Positions 43,340 through 51,887 of a stretch of DNA of 64,000 bases are shown one piece after another (positions within the stretch are counted from its first letter, which is position 1; each line of letters starts with the position of its first letter). Source of the stretch: Oscillospiraceae bacterium. Its GTDB lineage: Bacteria > Bacillota > Clostridia > Oscillospirales > Oscillospiraceae. The position numbers and the translations under genes are program-made. The notes beneath the pieces are model-generated. The model had not been told where the DNA came from. It searched no databases and saw nothing but the letters and a program-made list of their open reading frames with translations. The stretch is taken from positions 46,925 through 110,924 of the forward strand of contig CACWIS010000012.1 in NCBI GenBank assembly GCA_902761055.1, in the 5' to 3' direction.

Positions 43340-45007
43340 TCACATGCTCTCCGGAGCGGATACGCCGATGAGCGCGAGCGCGTTGCGCAGCGTGATCATC
43401 GTCGCCTTGACGAGGCCGAGGCGCTGGTTGGTCAGCTCGGGGTCGTCGGGCCGGTTGACCTTGACGGCGTTGTAGTATGCATGGAAGGTCTTGACCAGCG
43501 AGAGGATATAGTCCGTCAGCTTGTTCGGCTTGCGCAGCAGCGCGTCGTTCGCGACCTCGGCCGGGAACTCGCCGATCTTCTTGAGCAGCAGCAGCTCGCG
43601 CTCGTCCGTCAGGCGGTCGTAGCGCTCGGCGCGCACGAAGGCGGGGATCTTCGGGTTCGTGAGGATCGAATTCATGCGCGCGTGCGCGTACTGGGCGTAG
43701 TAGACGGGGTTGTCGTTGTCACGGCTGCGCGCGAGCTTGAGATCGAGGTCCATGTGCGTCGCAACGTCCTTCGACACGAAGAACCAGCGCGCCGCGTCCA
43801 CGCCGATGTCCTCGCACAGCTCGCGCAGACTCAGCGCGTTGCCGGTGCGCTTGGACATTTTGACCTCCCTGCCGTCCTCGACCATGCGGACCATCTGGAT
43901 GAGGTCGACCTCGAGCGTATCCCTCGGATAGCCCAGCGCCGTCAGCGCGGCCTGCATGCGCGTGATGTAGGAGTGGTGATCCGCGCCCCAGAGATCGACG
44001 AGCTTTCCATAGCCGCGCTCGACCTTGTAGACGTGGTTGGCGATGTCCGGCGTGAGGTAGGACAGCGTTCCGTCGCTCTTGCGCAGGACGCGGTCCTTGT
44101 CGTCGCCGTATTCGCTCGAGCGGAACCAGAGCGCGCCGTCCCGCTCGTAGAGCAGGCCCAGCTCCTCCATGCGCGCGAGGCACGCGCGGATGCGCGCGCG
44201 GTCGTTCTCATAGAAGAAGGTCTCGTGCATCCACGAGTCGATGCGCACGCCGTAGGCAAGCAGATCCTTTTCGATCTTTTTCAGCTCCAGCGTCTTGCCG
44301 AGGCGCATGAAATGCTCCATGCGCTCGTCCGGATCGGCGTCGAGCCACCTGTCGCCGTCCTCCGCCGCGATCTCCTCGGCGATGGCGCGGATATCCTCGG
44401 CGTGGTAGCCGTCCTCCGGCAGCGGGTAATCGGCTCCGCGGCCGAAGTGCTCGAAATAGCGCGCGACCAGGGACTTGCCGAGCATCACGATCTGGTTGCC
44501 GGCGTCGTTGACGTAGTATTCGCGCAGCACGTCGTAGCCGCTGGCCTCCATGAGGCGGCAGATGCAGTCGCCCCAGGCGGCGTTGCGCGCGTGGCCGCAG
44601 TGCAGATCGCCCGTCGGGTTGGCGCTGACCCACTCGACCAGGACTCGCCTGCCCTTGCCGCTGTCGTTTTTGCCGTAGTCTTCGCCCGCGTCGAGCACCT
44701 TGTTGATCAGCGCGCCGAGCGCGTCCTGCCGGATGCGGAAGTTGATGAAGCCCGGGCGCGCGACCGTGACGCTCTCGGTCTCGGCGGCGAGCAGCTCGGA
44801 GAGCTTCCCGGCCAGCGGCGCGGCGATGTCCATCGGATTGCGGCGCAGAAAGCGCGAGAGCTTCATCGCGGCGTTCGTGGAATAATCGCCGAAATCGGGA
44901 TTCTGCGGCGTCTCGACGACGTAGAGGCCGTCTTCCGTCTCCAGATCGTATACTTCCTTGACGGCCGTGCGGACGGCGGCGTAGATCTTCGTTTCAAAAT
45001 CGCTCAT
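43340..45007 (-). CDS. argS: Arginyl-tRNA synthetase
   Basis: ArgS charges tRNA-Arg. The 555-residue class I synthetase has the HIGH-type motif NPTGDLHCGHARNAAWGD near residue 130, KMSKRTGNALSLRELCEDIG for the KMSKS loop, and a C-terminal anticodon domain with YAHARMNSIL. ATG 45007 follows GAAGGAGAAAAAGAC. It lies upstream of the arc operon but is separated by a terminator. Functional link to arginine catabolism is only positional. Confidence 0.94.
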   Translation of the reverse strand: MSDFETKIYAAVRTAVKEVYDLETEDGLYVVETPQNPDFGDYSTNAAMKLSRFLRRNPMDIAAPLAGKLSELLAAETESVTVARPGFINFRIRQDALGALINKVLDAGEDYGKNDSGKGRRVLVEWVSANPTGDLHCGHARNAAWGDCICRLMEASGYDVLREYYVNDAGNQIVMLGKSLVARYFEHFGRGADYPLPEDGYHAEDIRAIAEEIAAEDGDRWLDADPDERMEHFMRLGKTLELKKIEKDLLAYGVRIDSWMHETFFYENDRARIRACLARMEELGLLYERDGALWFRSSEYGDDKDRVLRKSDGTLSYLTPDIANHVYKVERGYGKLVDLWGADHHSYITRMQAALTALGYPRDTLEVDLIQMVRMVEDGREVKMSKRTGNALSLRELCEDIGVDAARWFFVSKDVATHMDLDLKLARSRDNDNPVYYAQYAHARMNSILTNPKIPAFVRAERYDRLTDERELLLLKKIGEFPAEVANDALLRKPNKLTDYILSLVKTFHAYYNAVKVNRPDDPELTNQRLGLVKATMITLRNALALIGVSAPESM

Positions 45008-45099
45008 GTCTTTTTCTCCTTCCCCCGGCGTGCCGGAGGAGATTTCTGCTTCCCTGACAGGGATAGAATACCATTTTCTCCCGAATTGTAAACCCTTAT

Positions 45100-45891
45100 T
45101 TACGCATAGGAGTGCAGGCCGGGTATCAGCTTGTTGACGCCGGCGAAGGTGAAGAGGAAGGCCGGGATCGCAAGGATGACGTACCAGCACAGGAACAGAT
45201 CGCTCTTCTCGCGGCGCAGGCGCAGGTGCAGATAGACCGCGTAGATGATCCAGGTGATCAGCGCCCAGACCTCCTTGGGGTCCCAGGTCCAGTAGGCCGA
45301 CCAGGCGGCCTCGGCCCAGACCGCGCCGATGACGATCACCGCCGTCAGCAGCAGGAAGCCCAGCGCGACGAGCCGGTAGCTGATGTACTCGAGCCGCTTC
45401 ATGCGCAGGCTGTCGGGCGATTCGCCCTTCCGGTACTGCAGCACGTAGCGCAGGCTCACGCAGCCCGCGACAAGGAAGGTCGAGTAGGAAAAGACGGCCG
45501 CGCCGATGTGGAAGTCGAACCAGAAGCTGCGCAGCGCGGGCATCAGCTCGCGGATCTCCATGTTCTGGCGCGAGGCGTAGAGCATCAGCAGCGCGACGGA
45601 CGCCATGCCCGCCGCGGCGATCCGGTCGGCGTTCACGCGGGTGCGCGCGACGAGCAGCACGAGCGCGACGCCGAGCGCGAAGCCGCAGGAAAACTCAAAC
45701 TGCGACGAGAGAGGCAGGCGCTGCGCGACGACGCCGCGCCAGGCAAAATAGGCGATATGCGCCAGCAGGCCGAGCACGAACAGCGCCCAGGCCAGCTTCT
45801 TCGGCCCCTCCTTTTTTGCCAGCACGCCCGCGAGCTGGGCGAGCAGCGCGGCGGCGTAGAGGCCCAGCGAGATATAAAACAGCGTCGTCAT
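45100..45891 (-). CDS. ccsA: Cytochrome c biogenesis protein CcsA/ResC
   Basis: CcsA with ResB (Ccs1) exports heme and attaches it to cytochrome c on the outside of the membrane (system II). The 263-residue protein has about eight helices, conserved His in DFHIGAAVFSYSTF and near LLAHIAYF, and the WWD-like segment EAAWSAYWTWDPKEVWALIT. ATG 45891 overlaps the resB stop (ATGA). Operon order nrfA-resB-ccsA shows that the substrate is the multiheme nitrite reductase. Confidence 0.9.
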   Translation of the reverse strand: MTTLFYISLGLYAAALLAQLAGVLAKKEGPKKLAWALFVLGLLAHIAYFAWRGVVAQRLPLSSQFEFSCGFALGVALVLLVARTRVNADRIAAAGMASVALLMLYASRQNMEIRELMPALRSFWFDFHIGAAVFSYSTFLVAGCVSLRYVLQYRKGESPDSLRMKRLEYISYRLVALGFLLLTAVIVIGAVWAEAAWSAYWTWDPKEVWALITWIIYAVYLHLRLRREKSDLFLCWYVILAIPAFLFTFAGVNKLIPGLHSYA

Positions 45892-47099
45892 GTCTGCTCC
45901 TCCTTTTCCGGGGCGAAGCGGCGGCGCAGCTCCATGCGCATCTTCTCGCCGCGCGGTCCGGCGGCCGTCCAGCCTTTCTCATCCGCCTTGACGAGCACGG
46001 GCTGGAGATAAAACGAGAGGAACAGCCCGACGAGCATCAGCACGAAGGCCGTCTCGAGCAGGGCGTTCGCCGCGCGCACGGGCATGGTCTTGATGCGCAG
46101 GCCCGGATAATAGGGATCGAGGAAGTCGAACTCCACTTCCCCGAGCGTGACCGTCTCGCCCGGGCGGATCTCCCGCACGCTCTCGGACACGCCGCCGCGC
46201 ACGACGGCGATCTCATAGAAGACGTAGCTCTCGCCCGCGCCGTCCTCCGGCGTGGCCTCGTAGAGCCCGTAGTATTCGATCCGGTTGGCCGCGTCGAGCG
46301 AGAGGATGCTGCCCCGGTCGAGCTCGAAGAAGTCCGTCGAGCCGTCCGCGGCGCGGGCGAGCACGGCGCCCTCCGCGCCGTAGGTCCACTGGAAGACCTT
46401 GTAGGGCCCGAAGGTCATCGGATAGTTCACGCGGATCTCCTGCGGCGCGCTCTCGCGCCCGTCGGGGAGCGTGATGCGGATGACGCTCGCGTAATCGAGC
46501 GTCCCGGCCTCATCGTACATCGAGAACGAATCCACGGCGATGCGCGCCCCGTCGTCGAGCGTGATCGACGCGCCGGGGCGGCAGCTCTCGTCCGTCACCC
46601 TCGGCAGATACAGCGCCATCGCGCCGAAGATCACCGTCAGCAGGATCGAGAGGTGGATCAGGAAGGTCCCCCAGCGTCCGAAGCCGTTTTTATGAAAGAC
46701 GAAGCTCTCGCCGATCTTCTCCTCCCGGCAGCGGATCGAGGCCATGTACAGGCGCAGCCTCTCCAGTCCGCCCTCGCCCAGGGCGTCCGTGTCCGGCAGC
46801 GCGGCGGCGCGCTCGATCTCGCCTTTTCCGCCGCGCAGCGCGCGGCGCAGCATGCCGAGCGTGCAGGCGAGCATGCTCAGGCACAGCAGCGCGACGAGCA
46901 GGAGGAAGTACCAGCTTTTGAAAACGTCAAAGAGCCGCAGCCGGTAGATCAGCGGATAGAGCCGCGGATAGCTCTCGGCGTAACAGGACAGCTCCTTGCC
47001 CTGCGGCAGCAGCGAGCTGAGGCCGCAGCAGAGCGCAACGCCGACGAGCAGCGCGTTGGCGAAGCGCATCGAGCGCAGGAAGGAGAGGATTCGTTTCAT
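45888..47099 (-). CDS. resB: Cytochrome c biogenesis protein ResB
   Basis: ResB (Ccs1) is the large partner of CcsA. The 403 residues start with RILSFLRSMRFANALLVGVA (helix 1) and have a second helix (WYFLLLVALLCLSMLACTLG) and a third (WGTFLIHLSILLTVIFGAMA), a large outside domain (about 185-355) and a C-terminal helix (ALLETAFVLMLVGLFLSFYL). The order is as in the family. ATG 47099 is 70 bases after the nrfA stop; a C/G-rich hairpin lies between. Confidence 0.88.
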   Translation of the reverse strand: MKRILSFLRSMRFANALLVGVALCCGLSSLLPQGKELSCYAESYPRLYPLIYRLRLFDVFKSWYFLLLVALLCLSMLACTLGMLRRALRGGKGEIERAAALPDTDALGEGGLERLRLYMASIRCREEKIGESFVFHKNGFGRWGTFLIHLSILLTVIFGAMALYLPRVTDESCRPGASITLDDGARIAVDSFSMYDEAGTLDYASVIRITLPDGRESAPQEIRVNYPMTFGPYKVFQWTYGAEGAVLARAADGSTDFFELDRGSILSLDAANRIEYYGLYEATPEDGAGESYVFYEIAVVRGGVSESVREIRPGETVTLGEVEFDFLDPYYPGLRIKTMPVRAANALLETAFVLMLVGLFLSFYLQPVLVKADEKGWTAAGPRGEKMRMELRRRFAPEKEEQT

Positions 47100-47116
47100 A
47101 CAGTCCCCTTATACGG

Positions 47117-47146
47117 AAAGCCGCCCGCCCCAGCGGGCGGGCGGCA
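47117..47146 (-). terminator. Hairpin after nrfA
   Basis: GCCGCCCGCCC and GGGCGGGCGGC with loop CAGC (47120-47145). Weak T-run, so probably partial termination or stability before resB. Confidence 0.5.
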
Positions 47147-47169
47147 AAGTGCTTTTTCTTCTCTCGGGA

Positions 47170-48780
47170 TCAGGACGCGCCTCTCATCAGATTGACGGCC
47201 TGGTTGGTCAGCTCCTCGGCCTTGTCGAGGCAGAAGTCGGTCAGCGTCGGGTTATGGGCGCCCTCGGCGTTCTCGACAAAGACGAAGTCCCAGTAGAACT
47301 GGGCGTCGCGGGCGATGGCGCGCACCTCGTCGAGCTTGCTCTCCGGCATCTCGCCCTTCTCCACCGCGGCGGCCAGCAGCTCGGTGAGGTACTCGAGCTC
47401 ATAGCCGATGGAGTAGGTCCTGGCCTCGATCCTGGCCTGGGTCTCGTGCACCTCGGAGACGAGGTCGACGTGGCACTTGGAGCACTCGTTCTCGATCAGC
47501 TCGGGGTTGTCCAGCGGGCTGATGAGGTTGTGGCTGCGGTAGGTCATGCCGTTGTCCTTGGTCTCGGTCGGCATGTGGCAGTCGGCGCAGGTATAGGTCG
47601 CGCGGTGCTGGCTGCCCTCGCCGAGGAAGGTCTCGAACTCGGGGTGCTGCACCTTGATCTGCTTGACGCCGGTGCGCGGGTTGGTCCAGTCGCTGAAGGC
47701 CTCGCCGTTGGAGAAGTTCGCCGGGTCGTTGAAGTAGGCGAGCATCGCCGTCGGGTGCATGCTCTCGATCGAGCTGTGGGCGATCGTGGTGGCCTTGGTC
47801 TCCGGCTCGAAGTAATACTCGTTGTGGCACTGGCCGCAGGCGAGGTTGGCGGCGTCGATCTTCTCAAAGTCGTCGCCCACCGCGTCGATCCAGTAGGTGT
47901 GGGTCACGGTGATCTTGCCGGGCTCGTTGGCGTGGCAGTTGAAGCAGCTGATGCCCTCGACGATCTTGCCCTGCACCTCGGTCCAGTCGTACTTGTAGGC
48001 CTGGACGCCTTCCTCGTTGACCATGTTGGTGAAGTCCGGGGTCTTGCAGGTCCAGCAGTTGGCCATCGGGTGCGGGCGGGCGGTGTGCTCGATGTCCACG
48101 ACGTCGTAGTAGTGCCCTCTCGCGCTGCCGTAGTCCTTGGCGAAGCCGTAGCCCTCGTAGAGCGTGCGGAGCATCGGGTACTGCGCAAGGTAGTCGACGA
48201 TCTCGTCGCTCTCTTTGGTCATCTCCCAGCTCGCGTAGATCTCGGGGTATTTCTCGGCCCAGTCGGCGGCGTGCATCACGGTCACGCCGGAGTTCGTCTC
48301 GACCTTCGCGGCGACCTGCTCGACCTTGACGATCGAGCCGCCGAACACGCCGGGATCGAGCCCGCCGTTCTTCAGCGCGTCGAAGATCGCGGCCTTGATG
48401 CCGTCGGAGGACAGCGTCGCGCCGGAGACGGCGTCGATCTTCAGGCTCTGCGCGTCGTAAATGGTCTTGGGCATGGACTGGATCGCCCGGGAGCCGATGC
48501 CTTCCGTCTCCTGGTCGTCGACGATCTTGATCTGGTAGATGCGGTCGTTCGTCGCGGCGATCTGCACGGTGATGTCGCCGTTGCGGCCCTGGCCGACGCC
48601 CGTGAGCGTCAGCGCACCGGCCGGGACCTCGCTGTCGGCTACGCCGGCCTGACGGCCCGCGGCGCCGGAGGCCGCGTTGAAGATCGCGACGGCGGCGATG
48701 AACAGGGCGCACAGGACGGCGACCAGATCGTCTCTGCGGATCTTCTTGAGAAAGGATGCCTTTTTCTTCTTTTTCTTCAT
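47170..48780 (-). CDS. nrfA: Cytochrome c nitrite reductase NrfA with N-terminal FMN-binding domain
   Basis: A 536-residue ammonia-forming nitrite reductase. The NrfA part (about 160-536) has the special heme-1 site CWTCK and four CxxCH sites (CFNCH, CGQCH, CADCH, CSKCH). Before it, residues about 55-145 form an FMN-binding domain (PF04205-like) with DAVSGATLSSDGIKAA, where the Thr of SGAT is the flavin site in relatives such as RnfG. An N-terminal helix (LVAVLCALFIAAVAIFNAAS) anchors it outside the cell membrane. ATG 48780 follows GAGGGGAAC. No NrfH is present, so the flavin domain may deliver electrons. Confidence 0.88.
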   Translation of the reverse strand: MKKKKKKASFLKKIRRDDLVAVLCALFIAAVAIFNAASGAAGRQAGVADSEVPAGALTLTGVGQGRNGDITVQIAATNDRIYQIKIVDDQETEGIGSRAIQSMPKTIYDAQSLKIDAVSGATLSSDGIKAAIFDALKNGGLDPGVFGGSIVKVEQVAAKVETNSGVTVMHAADWAEKYPEIYASWEMTKESDEIVDYLAQYPMLRTLYEGYGFAKDYGSARGHYYDVVDIEHTARPHPMANCWTCKTPDFTNMVNEEGVQAYKYDWTEVQGKIVEGISCFNCHANEPGKITVTHTYWIDAVGDDFEKIDAANLACGQCHNEYYFEPETKATTIAHSSIESMHPTAMLAYFNDPANFSNGEAFSDWTNPRTGVKQIKVQHPEFETFLGEGSQHRATYTCADCHMPTETKDNGMTYRSHNLISPLDNPELIENECSKCHVDLVSEVHETQARIEARTYSIGYELEYLTELLAAAVEKGEMPESKLDEVRAIARDAQFYWDFVFVENAEGAHNPTLTDFCLDKAEELTNQAVNLMRGAS

Positions 48781-48951
48781 GTTCCCCTCCGCAGCGCCGC
48801 AGCGGGCGCGTCCTCTCTTCTCTTTGGAAAAGTCATCCAAAATGTGCCAGATTTCAGTTTCAGTCTACCATAGCGGGGTGAAATAAGCAAGAGGATAAAC
48901 TGGCCAAGAAAGCCCGCGGCAAACTGCGCATTATGCCGAAGCCCTCCGTTT

Positions 48952-49521
48952 TCAGTCAAGGACGAGCCCGTCGGACGACACGATCTCCGCCCCCGCGCGC
49001 GCCATGTCGGCGAGGTTGCTCTCCTGGATCTCCGCCGTCACGGAGGAGGTGCAGTCGGAGAGCACGGTCACGTCGTAGTCCAGCGAGATCGCGTCGTAGC
49101 AGCTGGTGCGGATGCAGTTGGGCGTGGTCGTCCCCGCGAGGATCACGCGCTCCGTGCCGAGGCGGCGCAGCAGCGCGTCGAGCTCCGTGCCGAAGAAGGC
49201 CGAATAGCGCGGCTTGACGATGTGACAGTCCTCCGGCGCGCTGCCGAACTCCGGCGGCATGGCCGCGGAGATCGCCTCGTCGCAGCCGGGCGAGAGCGGC
49301 CGTCCGCCCGCGAGGAAGGCCGCGCGGCGCGGCTTTTCCACGTCGCTGCCGTCGGCGGCGTAGGCGCGCGTGACGAACACGACCGGCACGCCCGCGGCGC
49401 GGCAGCGTGCGATCACGCGCGCGCAGGCCGGCACGGTCGCCGGAGCGCCGGCGATATACAGCGGCGAGCGCGGCGAGAGGAACCCGTTTTGCATGTCGAT
49501 GACCAGAAGCGCGCTTTTCAT
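48952..49521 (-). CDS. Isochorismatase-family cysteine hydrolase
   Basis: A 189-residue hydrolase of the nicotinamidase/isochorismatase type. The catalytic Asp is in LLVIDMQNGFLS, Lys in HIVKPRYSAFFG, and the Cys in GTTTPNCIRTSCYDAI with a cis-peptide pattern. The substrate may be nicotinamide, an N-carbamoyl amine or another amide. It is a single gene; ATG 49521 follows GGGGGAGACAGCC. Confidence 0.8.
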   Translation of the reverse strand: MKSALLVIDMQNGFLSPRSPLYIAGAPATVPACARVIARCRAAGVPVVFVTRAYAADGSDVEKPRRAAFLAGGRPLSPGCDEAISAAMPPEFGSAPEDCHIVKPRYSAFFGTELDALLRRLGTERVILAGTTTPNCIRTSCYDAISLDYDVTVLSDCTSSVTAEIQESNLADMARAGAEIVSSDGLVLD

Positions 49522-49667
49522 GGCTGTCTCCCCCTTTTTGTGTCCTTGCGGACAGTATAAAGGAAAACGCGAGAATACTCAAGAGGCGGCGCGCGAAGAA
49601 AGAGGTTTACAACGCCGCGAAAAGCTGTTAAAATATTTGAAGGAACAGTCGGAGAGGAGGTCTCGCC

Positions 49668-50300
49668 ATGCCGGAAGCCGTGCTCGGATGCTGCATCATC
49701 GGATACCTGCTCGGAAACATCAACCCCGCCTTTTTGTTTGCCCGGCACAAGGGCTACGATCCGCGCGTCGACGGCTCGGGCAACGCGGGCGCGTCCAACG
49801 CCTACATCCTCGCCGGGAAGCTCGCCTTCTTCGTGACCGCGAGCCTCGACATCCTCAAAGCCTTCCTCGCCTGCCGGATCTGTCGGGCGCTCTTCCCCGC
49901 GCTGACGCTCGCCGCGCCGATCGGCGGCGTCGCCTGCGTGCTCGGCCACATGTATCCCGCCGCGCTGCGCTTCCGCGGGGGCAAGGGGCTTGCCAGCATC
50001 GGCGGCGTGATCCTGTCCTGGGACTGGCGCTTCTTCCTCGCGCTGCTCGCCCTGGCGATCCTCATCGCTTTCCTGACGAACTACATCTGCTTCGTCGCGC
50101 CGACGATCTCCCTGCTTTTCCCCGCGCTGTATTATCTCCGGACGCAGTTTTTGCCCGCGGCGCTTGTGCTGCTGATCCCCGCCGTCCCGATCTTCTGCAA
50201 GCACCTCGAAAACTTCCGCCGCATCCGCGCGGGCACCGAAGTGCGCATGAGCTATCTGTGGAACAAGGACGGCGAACTGCACCGCACCGGGCGCGGCTGA
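49668..50300 (+). CDS. plsY: Glycerol-3-phosphate acyltransferase PlsY
   Basis: PlsY uses acyl-phosphate to acylate glycerol-3-phosphate, the first step of phospholipid synthesis. The 210-residue membrane protein has motif 1 GSGNAGASNAYILAGK, motif 2 GHMYPAALRFRGGKG and motif 3 HLENFRRIRAGTE, at the right spacing. It has five or six helices. ATG 49668 follows GGAGAGGAGGTCTCGCC. Motif 1 has a substituted tail (usually SxGxTNxxR), which could be a lineage variant. Confidence 0.88.
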   Translation: MPEAVLGCCIIGYLLGNINPAFLFARHKGYDPRVDGSGNAGASNAYILAGKLAFFVTASLDILKAFLACRICRALFPALTLAAPIGGVACVLGHMYPAALRFRGGKGLASIGGVILSWDWRFFLALLALAILIAFLTNYICFVAPTISLLFPALYYLRTQFLPAALVLLIPAVPIFCKHLENFRRIRAGTEVRMSYLWNKDGELHRTGRG

Positions 50301-50419
50301 TTTTTTCCCGCTCCGGGAGGGGAAAAGCGCTTGTCTCCCGCGCTGGCTTGTGATATGATCGTATTTGAATGAAGAATCGGTCCGAGAGACGTATGAATAA
50401 GAAAGGAGCGCGTATCCAC

Positions 50420-51061
50420 ATGGTGATCCCGACCATCCATTTTCGCAGCGAATACAGCCAGATCCCGCTGCGCATCGCAAAGGGGCATTTTGCCACCGGT
50501 CACAGCCACATCAATTATTTCATCGACATGACCTACACCAAGCACCGTCTGGCCGAGGCGCGGCAGGCCGCGCTCGAGCTGGCGGTCAAATTCCAGAGCT
50601 CCCGCGTCGTGGATACGATCCTGTGTCTCGACGGCACGGAGGTGCTCGGCACCTGCCTGGCGGAGGAGCTGATCGCCGAGGGCATCGGCAACGAGAACGA
50701 GCACAACACGCTCTACGTCGTCACGCCCGAGACCACCTCCGGCAACCAGCAGATCTTCCGTGAGAACATCGCGCATCTGATCCGCAACCGCCACGTCCTG
50801 ATCCTCGCCGCCTCGCTGACGACCGGTACGACCGCGCTCGAGGCCATCCAGGCAGTCCGCTACTACGGCGGTATTCCCGTGGGCGTCTGCTGCATTTTCT
50901 CCTGCATCGACACCTGCGACGGTTTCCCCGTCACGAGCCTGTTCCAGTCCAAGATCCTCGACGACTACCGCTCCGTCTCCGCGTCCCAGTGCCCGCTGTG
51001 CAAGGCCGGCGTCCGGATCGACGCGCTCGTCAACAGCTACGGCATTTCGAGCTTCCTGTAA
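50420..51061 (+). CDS. Orotate phosphoribosyltransferase-like protein, intact copy
   Basis: A 213-residue phosphoribosyltransferase-fold protein. The PRPP loop region is VLILAASLTTGTTALEAI; the hood has TILCLDGTEVLGTCLAEEL. The C-terminus has CPLCKAGVRID, a pair of cysteines. ATG 50420 follows AAAGGAG. A second, truncated copy lies at 62206-62700 with about 95% identical residues over the shared 165. Its exact substrate is not known; orotate is the nearest named family. Confidence 0.8.
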   Translation: MVIPTIHFRSEYSQIPLRIAKGHFATGHSHINYFIDMTYTKHRLAEARQAALELAVKFQSSRVVDTILCLDGTEVLGTCLAEELIAEGIGNENEHNTLYVVTPETTSGNQQIFRENIAHLIRNRHVLILAASLTTGTTALEAIQAVRYYGGIPVGVCCIFSCIDTCDGFPVTSLFQSKILDDYRSVSASQCPLCKAGVRIDALVNSYGISSFL

Positions 51062-51078
51062 AAGGCGAATAAAACGGA

Positions 51079-51108
51079 GGAGAGGCCCAAAGGGCCTCTC
51101 CTTTTTTT
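51079..51108 (+). terminator. Terminator of the intact PRTase gene
   Basis: GGAGAGGCCC-AAA-GGGCCTCTCC followed by seven T. Confidence 0.92.
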
Positions 51109-51172
51109 ATCCGATGAACGCATCTTCCGCGCCCGCGCCGCCCGCGAGGGCAGCGCAGCCCCCGGGCCGTGA

Positions 51173-51191
51173 ATTCAACCCACAGTTGAAT
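51173..51191. promoter_or_regulatory. Palindrome upstream of the broken regulator gene
   Basis: ATTCAAC-CCACA-GTTGAAT (51173-51191). The second copy has TCAACC-TGC-GGTTGA at 62792-62806, so the palindrome is kept although the bases differ. Confidence 0.5.
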
Positions 51192-51304
51192 CATATCAAT
51201 TTTCTCGTTATTTGCGAATCGCCGCTGCTGCGGTATGATACTGACGCAGGCTGCAAAAAGCAAAGCGGAAGGAGCAAAAACCATGGATACCTTGCTGATC
51301 GGAC

Positions 51305-51673
51305 CTGCGTCCCCGTCGAGGTATAGATCAGCCCCTCGGTATCGACAAAGGCGAACTTATCGAGAGAATAAAGCTGCTTCATCCGGCGCTGATAGGCCTC
51401 CAGATGCGACTTGTCGCTCAGGTTCTCCTCGCGCAGCTGGTCGACGGCGATGCGGATCACGTCGATCTTGCTGTGCAGATTGTTCTCCACGACCTGCTCG
51501 CGGCGCCCCGCCAGCTCGTCGAGATACATCCGGCTGACCGTACGGACCGCCCTGTCCGTGTCCCGGCGCGCGATCACTCCCATCCCGATCGTGCCGACGA
51601 CGAGGATGATCGCAAGGATCGCGCCGCCGACGATCGCGATCGCCTTCGTTCGGCTTTTTCCGACATTCTGCAT
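51305..51673 (-). pseudogene. Broken sensor gene, N-terminal part
   Basis: A gene starting at ATG 51673 encodes a helix (IAIVGGAILAIILVVGTIGMG) and a sensory helix/Cache-like start (VSRMYLDELAGRREQVVEN to DKFAFVDTEGLIYTSTGTQ). The homologous frame ends at about 51305, where it meets the PRTase/regulator repeat; the signalling domain is missing. Downstream codons belong to other DNA. The neighbours suggest a lost kinase or GGDEF domain. Confidence 0.7.
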
Positions 51674-51807
51674 GAATATCGCCTCCTGAGGGATTTTGGA
51701 AAGCTGCTCCGAAAATATTTTTTTATATCATTAGGAACAGTCTCTTTGACAGAGCGAATGGGAAAAATCAAAGGATTATTTTTTTCTTCCGCCTTTATGT
51801 GTGCATA

Positions 51808-51836
51808 TTGACGCTTTTTGAGTTTTTTCTTATAAT
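51808..51836 (+). promoter_or_regulatory. Promoter of the REC-GGDEF-EAL operon
   Basis: TTGACG (51808-51813), 17 bases, TATAAT (51831-51836). The gene starts at 51888 with AGGAGG. Confidence 0.85.
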
Positions 51837-51887
51837 ACAATTAATAACAGGCTGCACGCTTGCCGCTGTGCACAGGAGGTCTGAAAA

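Larger units (their letters stand above)
50567..51304 (+). repeat. Repeat copy 1: PRTase 3' part, terminator, regulator 5' end
   Basis: Similar to 62206-62918. Shared parts are the PRTase from codon 50, the terminator, the promoter with its palindrome and the first seven codons (MDTLLIG) of the XRE gene, which break off at 51304 (GATCGGAC in both). Confidence 0.88.
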
